DNA of 64,000 nucleotides from an uncultured Alphaproteobacteria bacterium (GCA_944393175.1 CALXZH010000003.1:62001-126000), one strand, 5' to 3'. Numbered from the stretch's first letter, positions 44,964 through 54,520 are shown. Program-made: numbers and translations. Notes: generated from the letters alone by a model not told the origin.

Positions 44964-46274
44964 ATGTCTGAGTTTACAATCCCCGAGTTATTATTATTTC
45001 AACTTATTCTCATTATCTTAAATGCTATATTTGCTTGTGCTGAAATAGCTGTTATTTCCATTAATGATAACAAACTCAAAAGATTGGCTGATGCCGGTGA
45101 TAAACGCGCACAACGGCTTGCCTCTCTTACGGCTCAACCTGCCAAATTTTTGGCTACAATCCAAGTTGGTATTACTTTGGCCGGTTTTTTGGGTAGTGCT
45201 TTTGCTGCCGATAACTTCTCTGATAGAATTGTCTCATGGTTGGTAGAACAAGGAGTAACTATATCTCCGGCAAAATTAGATGTAATGGCGGTTATTGGAA
45301 TTACTCTAATCTTGTCTTATGTTACTTTGATTTTTGGTGAACTTGTACCTAAAAGAATTGCTATGCAATATGCTGAAAAAATTGCGCTTGCCATGTCTTG
45401 CCCTATCTATTTTATTGCTAAATCCTTTTCGCCGATTGTTTGGTTCTTAACAGTTTCTACTAATGCCGCTCTTCGATTATGCGGAATTAATCCTGATGAA
45501 AAAAATGACAATGTTACCGAAGAAGAAATCAGAATTATGATTGATGTCGGAAGTGAAAACGGCGCAATAGACCAAGCCGAAAAAAAGATGATTCATAATG
45601 TTTTTGAATTTGATGATAAACTTGTCGAAGACGTGATGACGCATCGGGCTGATGTTAAATTTCTTGACATTAACGATAATCCAGATGTTTGGGAAAAGGA
45701 AATGATTAAGTCTCGTTATTCCGTTTATCCGGTTGTACAAGACAGCCTTGACCAAGTTATCGGGACCTTAAGTATTAAAGACTATTTCAAATATAAACCA
45801 CAAGGGAAAGAAAATATTATCAAAAAAGCCCTGCGTACAGCTCAATTTATTCCTGAATCTCAGCATATTGATGATTTATTCCACAATATGCAAAAAAGTC
45901 GAAATCACTTTGCTGTCGTTGTGGACGAATACGGCGGTATCGGCGGTATTATTACAATGAATGATTTGTTAGAAGAAATTGTCGGAGAATTAGAAGATGA
46001 TTCTTTAGCGCCGCCTGAGTGTCCTCCGATTGATAAGATTAATAATAACACTTGGATTATTCAAGGGTTTACTCCTATTGAAGAAGTAGAAAGCGCACTA
46101 AAAATTGATTTTCCTAATGAAGAATATGACACCTTTGCCGGATTTATTCTCACTTTAATGCCTCAAATTCCTTTGAATAAGAAAAACATAAAACTAAAAT
46201 ACAAAAATCTATCAATTAAGGTTACAAAAACTACAGGACATAAAATTGAAACCGCTATTGTACAGGTGAAGTAA
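44964..46274 (+). CDS. CNNM/CorC-type membrane protein (DUF21, CBS, CorC_HlyC)
   Basis: The 436-residue protein has a DUF21 membrane domain with about four helices (residues 1-170), the linker [21 protein letters not shown], a CBS pair (residues about 210-330) with [27 protein letters not shown], and a C-terminal CorC_HlyC domain. Such proteins are linked to magnesium/cobalt export or resistance. It is a complete, typical member. Confidence 0.92.
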   Translation: MSEFTIPELLLFQLILIILNAIFACAEIAVISINDNKLKRLADAGDKRAQRLASLTAQPAKFLATIQVGITLAGFLGSAFAADNFSDRIVSWLVEQGVTISPAKLDVMAVIGITLILSYVTLIFGELVPKRIAMQYAEKIALAMSCPIYFIAKSFSPIVWFLTVSTNAALRLCGINPDEKNDNVTEEEIRIMIDVGSENGAIDQAEKKMIHNVFEFDDKLVEDVMTHRADVKFLDINDNPDVWEKEMIKSRYSVYPVVQDSLDQVIGTLSIKDYFKYKPQGKENIIKKALRTAQFIPESQHIDDLFHNMQKSRNHFAVVVDEYGGIGGIITMNDLLEEIVGELEDDSLAPPECPPIDKINNNTWIIQGFTPIEEVESALKIDFPNEEYDTFAGFILTLMPQIPLNKKNIKLKYKNLSIKVTKTTGHKIETAIVQVK

Positions 46275-46292
46275 TTTTACAACAAATACTAG

Positions 46293-46321
46293 TTGACAAA
46301 TTTTCCAAAATTGATTATTTT
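46293..46321 (+). promoter_or_regulatory. Promoter of the 46351 gene
   Basis: TTGACA at 46293-46298, 17 bases, TATTTT at 46316-46321. Confidence 0.6.
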
Positions 46322-46350
46322 GTGACAAAAATATATCTTTGGAGGAAAAA

Positions 46351-47688
46351 TTGGAAAAAGAATATATTGGTGCAAATACCCTAAATATGATCTTAAATGG
46401 GCAAAGGAGTATATTAGGATGTCCTCTTAATTCTTTTGAGGCACAAAAATTTACTAAACAAACTATAGACTTGTTAGATGGATTCTTATCCGGTGAGATA
46501 GAAATTAATATCAAAGATTTATATATCTTAGAAGATATTTTAAGTGCTTTGCATAATACCACGCGAGGCGACTACAGACAAAAAGCGGAAATATATGCGA
46601 GCAAAATTGCTCCGATTATTCAAAAAAAACAAGAGTTTTTTTACAAACTAAATGATGTAAATTTTGTTGCCTTTGTTCTAAACAATAAAAAAATGGCCAG
46701 AAACTTAACGCCGGAGGAACTGTTAAAAGCATATCAAACCATTACAACCAATACTCAGACATCTTCCAGACTTACATCTCGCCTTGAACAACAAATTAAC
46801 AGCTATGCTCTACTCAAATATGCCGAACTAAAAACGTCCAGAAGAGCTTTATCTGCCAACAAAAAATTCATTGATACATTCAATTTAGAGCACAAGAAGG
46901 TAACTCAAATTTCAAAAAGTTTAGTTCTTATGTCTGATACATCTGTTGCAAAAGATACTCCAAAGTCTGAAAATAAATTTATTGCTTTTTGGAATAAGGC
47001 TAAAAATTCAATATCGAAAAAAATTGATAAAATGCGCCATAAGATTAAGAAATTTTATTACAAACATGAAGCAAAAATTGCCGTTGCTTCCTTTGCTCTG
47101 CTCGGATTATTTGGTTATAAGATGTATAATATGACAAATAATTCCTCTCCTTATGCAAATAACCACAGTTTTTCGACAAATGTTAAATCCAATACCTATA
47201 ATCAAATGGATAAAACCGCTGATTTTACTAAAGAAGCGCAAAAACTAAGTTCAAATACACCAAATAAAGAAGTAAAACAGGATACTGATACGCAGAAGAC
47301 TGTTATTACAGGAGATTATTTTGATACGGCTTTGGAAATTCATCTTAAGTCACAAGAAAATGTCCAGAATTTATATAATAAAATCGATGCTTTGGCTGAA
47401 GACGGAAAAATTAAATTTGCCGACGGAATGAACACTAAAAAATATGCTCACGCATTTACTATGTATAACTTAATTCGACCTAATTCTGTTGAAAATAAAA
47501 AGATTCAAAATTTACTAAAAGGTGGCACAGAAAATCCAGAACTTATTAATCGTTTGGTTTTGAAAGCTAAAGATAACGGTACCGGAGTGAAACCAGATAA
47601 TAAATCCATTACAAACAGCAACTTTGATATGGCAAGTAAAGCCTTGCAGCAACAACACCTTAAAAATCTTAAATCTTTAAGTTTGTAG
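46351..47688 (+). CDS. Hypothetical single-pass membrane protein with TTG start, 445 aa
   Basis: The frame starts with TTG at 46351, five bases after GGAGG; a second TTG lies 12 bases upstream but overlaps that site. There is no ATG near. The N-terminal 230 residues are helical and charged, a single hydrophobic segment (KIAVASFALLGLFGYKMYN) lies around residues 245-265, and a low-complexity N/S/T/K linker leads to a helical C-terminal domain. I do not recognise it. It could be a stator-like or regulatory envelope protein; that is only a guess. Confidence 0.7.
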   Translation: MEKEYIGANTLNMILNGQRSILGCPLNSFEAQKFTKQTIDLLDGFLSGEIEINIKDLYILEDILSALHNTTRGDYRQKAEIYASKIAPIIQKKQEFFYKLNDVNFVAFVLNNKKMARNLTPEELLKAYQTITTNTQTSSRLTSRLEQQINSYALLKYAELKTSRRALSANKKFIDTFNLEHKKVTQISKSLVLMSDTSVAKDTPKSENKFIAFWNKAKNSISKKIDKMRHKIKKFYYKHEAKIAVASFALLGLFGYKMYNMTNNSSPYANNHSFSTNVKSNTYNQMDKTADFTKEAQKLSSNTPNKEVKQDTDTQKTVITGDYFDTALEIHLKSQENVQNLYNKIDALAEDGKIKFADGMNTKKYAHAFTMYNLIRPNSVENKKIQNLLKGGTENPELINRLVLKAKDNGTGVKPDNKSITNSNFDMASKALQQQHLKNLKSLSL

Positions 47689-47694
47689 CAAATT

Positions 47695-47725
47695 AAAACT
47701 CCTCTTTTTTAAGAGGAGTTTTTTT
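47695..47725 (+). terminator. Terminator after the 46351 gene
   Basis: AAAACTCCTCTT-TTTT-AAGAGGAGTTTT with a T7 end. Confidence 0.93.
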
Positions 47726-47745
47726 GTGGATATATTCGTTAGTTC

Positions 47746-47791
47746 TTGACCTTTATGTTTTTGTTTCTATATTTCTAGAATTATCGAAATA
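47746..47791 (+). promoter_or_regulatory. Promoter and likely ArsR operator
   Basis: TTGACC at 47746-47751 and a -10 near 47769-47775 overlap a dyad TATTTC-N10-GAAATA (47770-47791) with further inner symmetry (AATT). ArsR proteins repress by binding such dyads at their own promoter. Confidence 0.6.
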
Positions 47792-47812
47792 ATAGAGTGA
47801 GAGTGTGACAAT

Positions 47813-48118
47813 ATGACTAATAAATTAACAAATATTGCGGCCGTGTTTGATGCTTTGAGCAATGAAACTCGTTTGCAGATTTTTAGAATTCTTGTTGAAC
47901 ACAGTAAAGACGGTATTACCCCGACGGAAATTTCACAAATTCTGGGAGATTTTCCTCGTAACACCCTATCCTTTCATTTGAGCTTGATGAGTAATGTCGG
48001 GTTATGTTCTTTTGAAAAAAAAGGTAAACAAATTTTCTATAAACCAAATTGTTGTTTGATTAAAGAAATTACCAAATTCTTGCTAACCGATTGTTGCGAC
48101 GGAGGGTGTCTATGCTAG
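47813..48118 (+). CDS. ArsR-family repressor
   Basis: The 101-residue winged-helix protein has FDALSNETRLQIFRIL, TPTEISQIL and NTLSFHLSLM. Cysteines at the C-terminus (DCCDGGCLC) and CC in the wing region could bind a thiophilic metal(loid). The dyad upstream suggests autoregulation. It overlaps the start of the permease gene (ATG at 48112) so the two are coupled. Confidence 0.9.
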   Translation: MTNKLTNIAAVFDALSNETRLQIFRILVEHSKDGITPTEISQILGDFPRNTLSFHLSLMSNVGLCSFEKKGKQIFYKPNCCLIKEITKFLLTDCCDGGCLC

Positions 48119-49075
48119 ATATTTTTACGCATTTAGCAGATTGGGCAATTTTGCAAATGGGACTTACAAAAGGAACACACCTTGGTTCAGCCGTTCATTT
48201 TTTTTATTGAAGACAGCACCAAAATCTTTGTTCTTTTATATTTATTGATTTTTATCATTTCTTTGTTTCGCTCTCAGCTTAGTCCTGAACGTGTCAGAGA
48301 TTATTTATCAAAAAAATCGCGCTGGAGCGGCTATTTCTTAGCTGTCTTTTTAGGTGTGGTGACGCCATTTTGCTCTTGCTCCTCTATTCCATTATTTATG
48401 GGATTTTTGGCCGCAGGTGTTCCGTTTGGTGTCAGCATAGCCTTTTTGGTTAGTTCTCCCCTGATTAGTGAAATTGCGGCTATTATGTTACTCGGCATGG
48501 GAAGTTACGGGGCTTTTATTGTCTCAATTTACATCATTTCCGGAACAATTATCTCGGTTTTGGCCGGATATTTGGCTGATAAATTTCATGTTGAAAAATA
48601 TTTGGCTCTTAATATTCCAAAGACAACGCCTTCCATGTGTGACTGCTCGTCCATGAGAGAAAAGGCAGTTGCGCTCATAAAATATGCTCGCGAATTTTCT
48701 TGGAATTTGGTGAAGTCTTTGTATCTCTACATCTTAGTCGGTCTTGTTATCGGCGCTTATATGCATGGCTATATTCCCCAAGAATTTTTTGTAAAATATA
48801 TGGGTAAAGACAATATTTGGGCGGTGCCTTTTGCCGCTGTTGTCGGTATTCCGATTTATGCATCACAAGCCGGTATTGTTCCGTTGGTACAAGTTCTTTT
48901 GATGAAAGGTGTTCCGGTCGGCACAGCTTTGGTTGCTTTTATGAGTATTGCTACAATCTCGTTACCGGAAATGATGATGCTCAAGAAAGTATTTAGCTTG
49001 AAACTACTCATGATATTTATCGGTTATTTGTTAGTTGCCTTTATTGCAACCGGATATTTACTTAATTTGTTATAG
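48112..49075 (+). pseudogene. DUF318/ArsP-type permease gene with a +1 frameshift in a T8 run
   Basis: The ATG at 48112 has GGAGG six bases upstream and opens MLDIFTHLADWAILQMG..HLGSAVHFF, which is how such permeases begin, but meets TGA at 48208. The rest of the protein continues from HFF in another frame as IEDSTKIFVLLYLLIF to the stop at 49075. Removing one T from the run at 48198-48205 joins the two. The body has about eight membrane helices and the FCSCSSIPLFMGF motif of the family. It may be a real mutation, a sequencing error, or a slippage site. In-frame restart at the TTG at 48182 is possible but lacks a good site. Confidence 0.8.
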
Positions 49076-49085
49076 GAGAAAATTT

Positions 49086-49352
49086 ATGAATGAAATAAAA
49101 ATACTGGGTATGGGCTGCCCTAAATGCAAAGCTACTTTGCAAGTGGTTGAAGAAGTGGCAAAAGAAAACGACTTTTCCGGCTCAATTGAGAAAATAGAAG
49201 ATATTGCATCTATTCTCTCATATGGAGTGATGTCTACTCCTGCTGTGGTGATTGATGGGCAAATTGCCTTTGTCGGCGGTGTTCCCTCAAAAAAACAAGT
49301 CGAAACATGGTTTAAGAAAGATAATGCTTGCTCTTGTTGTTGCTCTAAGTAA
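49086..49352 (+). CDS. Small thioredoxin-like protein (redox-active disulfide protein 2 type)
   Basis: The 88-residue protein has the redox motif CPKC in ILGMGCPKCKATLQV, a cis-proline region (STPAVVIDG) and ends in CSCCCSK. Such proteins often follow DUF318 permeases and ArsR repressors. The start at 49086 has GGAG before it. The cysteine-rich tail could bind a soft metal. It probably delivers electrons or a metal(loid) to the permease. Confidence 0.88.
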   Translation: MNEIKILGMGCPKCKATLQVVEEVAKENDFSGSIEKIEDIASILSYGVMSTPAVVIDGQIAFVGGVPSKKQVETWFKKDNACSCCCSK

Positions 49353-49362
49353 TTAATTACTC

Positions 49363-49403
49363 TCAAAAAAACTGTTTCTTTTTTTGGAAGAAACAGTTTT
49401 TTG
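49363..49403. terminator. Terminator between the thioredoxin-like gene and the convergent uraH-like gene
   Basis: A perfect 15-bp stem AAAAAACTGTTTCTT / AAGAAACAGTTTTTT with a seven-base loop; usable both ways. Confidence 0.9.
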
Positions 49404-49405
49404 TT

Positions 49406-49813
49406 TTAATTGCCGCGGTAGGTGGAATATCCATTGGCCGACAAGGTTATGGGAATATGGTAATGCGTGTTTTCTTTAATCTGAAATACAACCTCTACAT
49501 ATGGATAAATTGATTGTTGCTTTTGAGCTGCAAAATAATCACCTGTTTCAAAAATAAGTTTGTAGATACCAAAATTGTTCGACGTTTGCGGCAAGAAATT
49601 GCCAACGCGACCATTGTTATCGGTTTTGCTTTGGGATAGCGTAATCCATTGTTTGTTTTGTTGCTTTTCCAAGCGAACGGTTACATCCGGTGCCGGTTTA
49701 CCGGTATTGATATCCAAGATATGTGTGCTTAATTGATAAGTTACAGGCTCTGCGGCAAAGGCTGTCGCTCCATAGCAAATAAGGGCTAGCAGAGGTAAAT
49801 ATAATTTAGTCAT
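49406..49813 (-). CDS. uraH: Secreted transthyretin-like / 5-hydroxyisourate hydrolase-like protein
   Basis: The 135-residue precursor has a signal peptide ending near AFA. The mature part has LSTHILDINTGKPAPDVTVRL, where the histidine is an active-site residue, a central DNNGRVGNF, and HIPITLSANGYSTYRGN. The usual C-terminal tetrapeptide is YRGS; here it is YRGN, so the last active-site serine is replaced. The enzyme hydrolyses 5-hydroxyisourate in urate breakdown. No other urate gene is near, so activity is uncertain. Confidence 0.85.
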   Translation of the reverse strand: MTKLYLPLLALICYGATAFAAEPVTYQLSTHILDINTGKPAPDVTVRLEKQQNKQWITLSQSKTDNNGRVGNFLPQTSNNFGIYKLIFETGDYFAAQKQQSIYPYVEVVFQIKENTHYHIPITLSANGYSTYRGN

Positions 49814-49924
49814 TATTCTATCTCCTTAGTCTTTTTTGTTTACATTGCTTTTGGATTTTACGATATATTAACTTAATTTTATATAAAAATTTAATATGTT
49901 TCACATAGATGAAGGATTTAAATT

Positions 49925-50467
49925 ATGAAGTTTGATGAAGTTATTGCGATAAGACGAAGTGTGCGCAAGTTTGAACAAGACAAAATCGTATCTAAAGAAC
50001 AAATCTTGGAAATGATTAAAGCGGCACGACTTGCTCCTTCGTGGAAGAACTCTCAAACAGGACGTTATTATGTGGTTATGGAGCCTAATAAACTCTCTCA
50101 AGTCAGAGCTTGTTTGGCCCCGCAAAATCAAATTGTGACACAAAATGTTAATGCCTTAATTATAACCACTTTTGTAAAAAATATTTCCGGTTTCAAATCT
50201 GATGGCACACCCGATAACGAATTAGGTAATGGCTGGGGAGCTTATGACCTCGGGTTGCAAAATGCCCTTTTGCTCCTTAAAGCCACTGACATGGGAATAG
50301 ACAGTATTGTTTTGGGCTTGCGTGATGCGGCACAACTTCGCCAAGTTTTAGCAATTGCCGATGATGAAGAAGTTGGCGCTGTTATTGCACTTGGCTATCG
50401 CAATGTTCAGAATATTCCGCAACCTCTTCGCAAAGATTTAAGCGAGATTGTACATTTGTTTGCGTAG
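49925..50467 (+). CDS. Nitroreductase-family flavoprotein
   Basis: The 180-residue protein has AIRRSVRKFEQDKI, then MIKAARLAPSWKNSQTGRYYVV and GLQNALLLLKATDMGIDSIVLG, the pattern of FMN-dependent nitroreductases. It reduces quinones, nitro compounds or similar with NAD(P)H. It is eight bases upstream of tag and probably co-transcribed. Confidence 0.9.
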   Translation: MKFDEVIAIRRSVRKFEQDKIVSKEQILEMIKAARLAPSWKNSQTGRYYVVMEPNKLSQVRACLAPQNQIVTQNVNALIITTFVKNISGFKSDGTPDNELGNGWGAYDLGLQNALLLLKATDMGIDSIVLGLRDAAQLRQVLAIADDEEVGAVIALGYRNVQNIPQPLRKDLSEIVHLFA

Positions 50468-50475
50468 GTTTTGAA

Positions 50476-51021
50476 ATGAGTGTTGTGCGATGTCCTTGGG
50501 TGAATTTGAATAACCCTTTGTATGTGAAATATCATGATGAAGAGTGGGGGAAGCCCGTCTATGATGATGCGACACTCTATGAATTGCTGATTTTGGAGTG
50601 TTTTCAGGCAGGGCTTTCTTGGCAATGCGTTCTTAACAAACGAGAGGATTTCAGAATTGCTTATGAGGGTTTTGACATTGAAAAAGTCATAAAGTTTGAT
50701 GACAAGAAAATTAACGAACTCCTTACAAATCCAAAGATAATTCGCAATCGCCAAAAGATAGAAGCCAGTATTAAAAACAGTCTTGTCTTCAAACAAATTC
50801 AGCAAGAGTATCACAGTTTCAGTGCTTATATTTGGGGATTTAGCAAGCAACAAATTATTCATGAAGACTGTATGAAGCATACCACCTCGCCTCTTTCGGA
50901 TGCTATTTCCAAAGACCTCAAAAAACGCGGTATGCGCTTTGTCGGCAGTACGACAATTTATTCTTATCTGCAGGCGGTCGGCATTATCAACGGGCACACG
51001 AGAGAGTGTTTTTGTGCTTGA
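50476..51021 (+). CDS. tag: DNA-3-methyladenine glycosylase I
   Basis: The 181-residue protein begins VVRCPWVNLNNPLYVKYHDEEWG and has LILECFQAGLSWQCVLNKREDF, the Tag signature, and ends HTRECFC. The first cysteine, the histidine of YHDEEW and the last H and C form the zinc site. It removes 3-methyladenine from DNA. It is convergent with the ABC transporter gene. Confidence 0.96.
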   Translation: MSVVRCPWVNLNNPLYVKYHDEEWGKPVYDDATLYELLILECFQAGLSWQCVLNKREDFRIAYEGFDIEKVIKFDDKKINELLTNPKIIRNRQKIEASIKNSLVFKQIQQEYHSFSAYIWGFSKQQIIHEDCMKHTTSPLSDAISKDLKKRGMRFVGSTTIYSYLQAVGIINGHTRECFCA

Positions 51022-51024
51022 GGT

Positions 51025-52770
51025 TTAGGATTGCAAATTCCAGAGTTTGGCGTATTTTCCTTGGTTTTTGAGCAATTGTTGCGGGCTTCCTTCTTCAATG
51101 ATTTTGCCGTTTTCAAGCACGACTATTCTATCCATATTTTTGAGTGTGGACAAGCGATGTGCCACGGCAATCACGGTTTTGCCCTGCATAATTTTTTGCA
51201 GAGATTGCTGAATGTATTTTTCGGACTTACTATCAAGTGCCGAAGTCGCCTCGTCGAGCAATAAAATTGAACTGTCTTTAAGGATGGCTCTTGCGATGCC
51301 GACACGCTGTCTTTGTCCGCCGGAGAGTTTTATGCCCTTATCACCAACATAAGTTTGGTAGCCTTGGGGTAAGTCTGCGGCAAATTCGGCGACGTAGGAT
51401 TTTTGAGCGGCATCAACGACTTGGTTATGGGTGGCATTAAACTTTCCGTAAGATAGATTTTCGGCTAAGGTTCGGTGGAACAAAGATGTGTTTTGCGGAA
51501 TAAAAGAAATGGCTTGATGCAGACTGGCCTGAGTTACTTTGGCAATATCTTGTCCATCAATAAACACTTGATTTGCAGGCGTATTAACCAGTCTTTGCAA
51601 AATATGCAGTAAAGTGGTTTTTCCGCCGCCTGACATGCCGACAATTCCGACTTTTTCACCGGCTTTGATTTGCAAATTAAAATCTTCAAACACTTGTCCG
51701 CCATTGTGATAGCCAAAGTTGAGGTGCTTAAATTCTATTAAACCGTCCTTAATTTTTAGTTTTTTGGCGTTGGGGATATCCATGATTTCCGGCGTTTCGG
51801 AGAGCATTTTCAGATTATTTTGTAATTTGTAGAGCTGAGAGCGATTGCCCATCCATATTCCGGCCAGATTGCCTATCATTCCACCCAAAGACATCACGGC
51901 ACTCAAAATATAGATAATATCTCCGGCCTGAATGATGCCCTTTGACCACAGGACAACAGGATAAATTATCATCAGACTTTCAAACAAGATTAATGAGACA
52001 TCCAATACCATATGATTTTTGGTTTTGACCCACGCCTCTTTGCTGATGGATTTACTCACGACATTATAGTCTTTTTCCAGCCTTTGTACCTCGCGATTGA
52101 GGCTCGAAAAAATCTTTAAGACAAAATAATTGCTTATCATATTCACGATGCGGCCAAAGATTTTATTGGTCATATTTTCTTGTTGCGCAGAGGCCTTAAA
52201 GGTATTGCGTGAAACTTTATGAAAAACAATTAATAGCCAGATTGAGCCAAAAAAATAGATGATTGCCAAGAGAGGATAAATTTGAGCAATCAATACCAGC
52301 ATGATGATTAAGGTGCAACAAGAGGTGTAAAAGCTCAGCAAAAAATCACCAAGAGAGCTAAAAGCGGCAATGCTGCGGCGGGAACTTTCAATTTTGGAAC
52401 AAACTTCTCCTGGGGTATTTTTGCTCCAAAAAATTTGGTGTTGGCCGAGCGCTTGCAAGAATAAATCTTGGCGGATATTAATGCCAAGAGGGGCAAAGAT
52501 TTTGCTTTGCAAAACATACATTACCCAAAGTGTCAGCAAAGTCGAGGCTATGAGCATCAGACTTAACGAGAGCAACATTGCGAGGAGTTGTTGCCAGACT
52601 TCTTCTGAAACCTGATTGGCGTTGATTAAGTTGATAATCTTACTGATATTCCAAGGCACAAACTGCGTGAACAAAGCCGTAATCGGTAAGACGATAAGTA
52701 TCGCCACTAAATTCCATTTCACAGGTGCGTAATATTTTTTGATGAAATCAAAGACAAGGTGTTTATTCAT
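51025..52770 (-). CDS. ABC exporter, fused membrane and ATPase domains (B)
   Basis: The 581-residue half transporter has six membrane helices (residues about 15-300) and an ATPase with Walker A GMSGGGKTTL, signature LSGGQRQRVGI, Walker B ILLLDEATSALD and the H-loop AVAHRLSTL. It overlaps the next-upstream, related gene by eight bases, so both probably form a heterodimer. Substrate is unknown; drugs, lipids or peptides are all possible. Confidence 0.92.
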   Translation of the reverse strand: MNKHLVFDFIKKYYAPVKWNLVAILIVLPITALFTQFVPWNISKIINLINANQVSEEVWQQLLAMLLSLSLMLIASTLLTLWVMYVLQSKIFAPLGINIRQDLFLQALGQHQIFWSKNTPGEVCSKIESSRRSIAAFSSLGDFLLSFYTSCCTLIIMLVLIAQIYPLLAIIYFFGSIWLLIVFHKVSRNTFKASAQQENMTNKIFGRIVNMISNYFVLKIFSSLNREVQRLEKDYNVVSKSISKEAWVKTKNHMVLDVSLILFESLMIIYPVVLWSKGIIQAGDIIYILSAVMSLGGMIGNLAGIWMGNRSQLYKLQNNLKMLSETPEIMDIPNAKKLKIKDGLIEFKHLNFGYHNGGQVFEDFNLQIKAGEKVGIVGMSGGGKTTLLHILQRLVNTPANQVFIDGQDIAKVTQASLHQAISFIPQNTSLFHRTLAENLSYGKFNATHNQVVDAAQKSYVAEFAADLPQGYQTYVGDKGIKLSGGQRQRVGIARAILKDSSILLLDEATSALDSKSEKYIQQSLQKIMQGKTVIAVAHRLSTLKNMDRIVVLENGKIIEEGSPQQLLKNQGKYAKLWNLQS

Positions 52771-54520
52771 GTTTTGCTCCTTCTAATTTTTGAAGGGTCC
52801 AATACTGATAAAATTTTCCTTTACGGCTCAAGAGCTCTTCTAATGTTCCGTCCTCGACGATTTTGCCTTTTTCAAGCACTATTATCCTATCCATATTTTT
52901 GAGTGTGGACAAGCGGTGTGCCACGGCAATTACGGTTTTGCCCTGCAACATTTTTTCTATGGCTTTTTGAATATAAAATTCAGATTCACTATCAAGTGCC
53001 GAAGTTGCTTCATCTAAAACCAATATCGGTGCATCTTTCAATAAAGCTCGTGCGATTGACAGGCGTTGCATTTGTCCGCCGGAGAGCTGATTTTGAGCAT
53101 TGAGCAAAGTTTTATAGCCGTTGGGCAAAGCCTCAATAAACTCGGCGGCATAAGCGTCTTGGGCAGCTTTTTCAATCTCTGATTGGGTAGCTCCTACTCT
53201 GCCATAAGCAATGTTTTCGGCAATGGAACGCTCTAGCAAAGATGAGGTTTGCGGCACATAAGAGATGGCTTGATGAAGGCTGTCTTGCGTCACAGCTTTG
53301 ATGTTTTGCCCGTCAATTAAAATCTCGCCCGATGAAACATCAAAAAAGCGTTGCAGCAAGTTTATCAAGCTTGACTTTCCGCCGCCTGATGCCCCTACTA
53401 TGCCGACCTTTTGTCCTGCCGGTATCGTCAGATTAAAATTCTTAAACAATAATCTGTCCTTATGGTATCCAAAGTTTACATGGCGAAATTCAATATTGCC
53501 TTGTTTGACTTGCAAAGGAAATGCATTTACGGCGTCTTCAATTTCGTGCGGTTGCGAAAACGGAATTAAGTTGGTGCGCATTTCGGCAAAAACGCCACTA
53601 TAAATAATTCCCCTATGAATCAAGTACGAAACCGTATCCGAAACATTTTGCAAAAGCAAAAAAATCAAGACCATATCGGCGGCTTTAATTTGCCCGATTT
53701 TCCATAAGTAAAAACCATAAAACAAAAATAAGATATAAATGATTTGAAAATATAGTTTTTCGCCTTGCGACTGCAGTGCCTCGACATTGACCGATTTATT
53801 GGTGATTTGGCTTTCTGACAAGAGCTCTTTGTGTAGGCGTTTTTTCTCATAATCAAAACCATTAAAAACCCGAACAAAAAAGTTGTTTTGCAGCGTGTCT
53901 ATCATTTGGCCGCTGACTTTGTTTTTGGCCTCAACCATGGCAGAGCGCAAATTAATGGATAGTTTGCCTATCCTGAACAAAACCAAAATAGAGAGCAAAA
54001 GGAACCCCATAAACGCGCAAGCAAACATCGTGTTGACGCTCATTAACATCACAAAAATCACAATCAGTTGCACAATGTCCGATAAATAGTAAAATAAGGC
54101 AGTGTAAAAGCTGGCGTTACCAGCTAATTGTTCACTCTTTTGCGCCAAGGAGCCAGCCATATTATCGGCAAAGTAAGATACTGAATGCCCGTTGATATAG
54201 CGAAAGCAATCCAAGCTCATTTGCTTGTAAACAATTGCCCGAAAGCGTACCGTACTCAAATAATGAAAAATATTTGATAAAACCTTGGCAAAAACCGTTG
54301 CCAAAACCATACCCGTCAACAAAAGCCAAAGTTTATTTTCAATATTTGCAAACTTACTTCCCTCTCCGAAAAGAGCCACCATTTTGGAAAACAAATAAGG
54401 CGACATTTTTTCTAAAACAACCGATAAAATTCCGCAAATTGCCAGAGGCAAAAAGATTTTTTTGTTCCTCATAGCATAGAGCCACAAGTAAGCTATCGGA
54501 CTTTTGGGAAAGGGTTTCAC
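52763..54520 (-). CDS. ABC exporter, fused membrane and ATPase domains (A)
   Basis: The 585-residue half transporter has six membrane helices and an ATPase with Walker A GASGGGKSSL, signature LSGGQMQRLSI, Walker B ILVLDEATSALD and the same AVAHRLSTL. It is the first gene of the pair. Its 3' end shares long stretches of nearly identical DNA with the partner (see findings). Confidence 0.92.
   Translation of the reverse strand: MKPFPKSPIAYLWLYAMRNKKIFLPLAICGILSVVLEKMSPYLFSKMVALFGEGSKFANIENKLWLLLTGMVLATVFAKVLSNIFHYLSTVRFRAIVYKQMSLDCFRYINGHSVSYFADNMAGSLAQKSEQLAGNASFYTALFYYLSDIVQLIVIFVMLMSVNTMFACAFMGFLLLSILVLFRIGKLSINLRSAMVEAKNKVSGQMIDTLQNNFFVRVFNGFDYEKKRLHKELLSESQITNKSVNVEALQSQGEKLYFQIIYILFLFYGFYLWKIGQIKAADMVLIFLLLQNVSDTVSYLIHRGIIYSGVFAEMRTNLIPFSQPHEIEDAVNAFPLQVKQGNIEFRHVNFGYHKDRLLFKNFNLTIPAGQKVGIVGASGGGKSSLINLLQRFFDVSSGEILIDGQNIKAVTQDSLHQAISYVPQTSSLLERSIAENIAYGRVGATQSEIEKAAQDAYAAEFIEALPNGYKTLLNAQNQLSGGQMQRLSIARALLKDAPILVLDEATSALDSESEFYIQKAIEKMLQGKTVIAVAHRLSTLKNMDRIIVLEKGKIVEDGTLEELLSRKGKFYQYWTLQKLEGAKHE

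Noticed and set aside
49070-49366. 98-codon minus-strand frame over the thioredoxin-like gene
   Set aside because: Antisense to a gene with the CPKC motif and good ribosome site.
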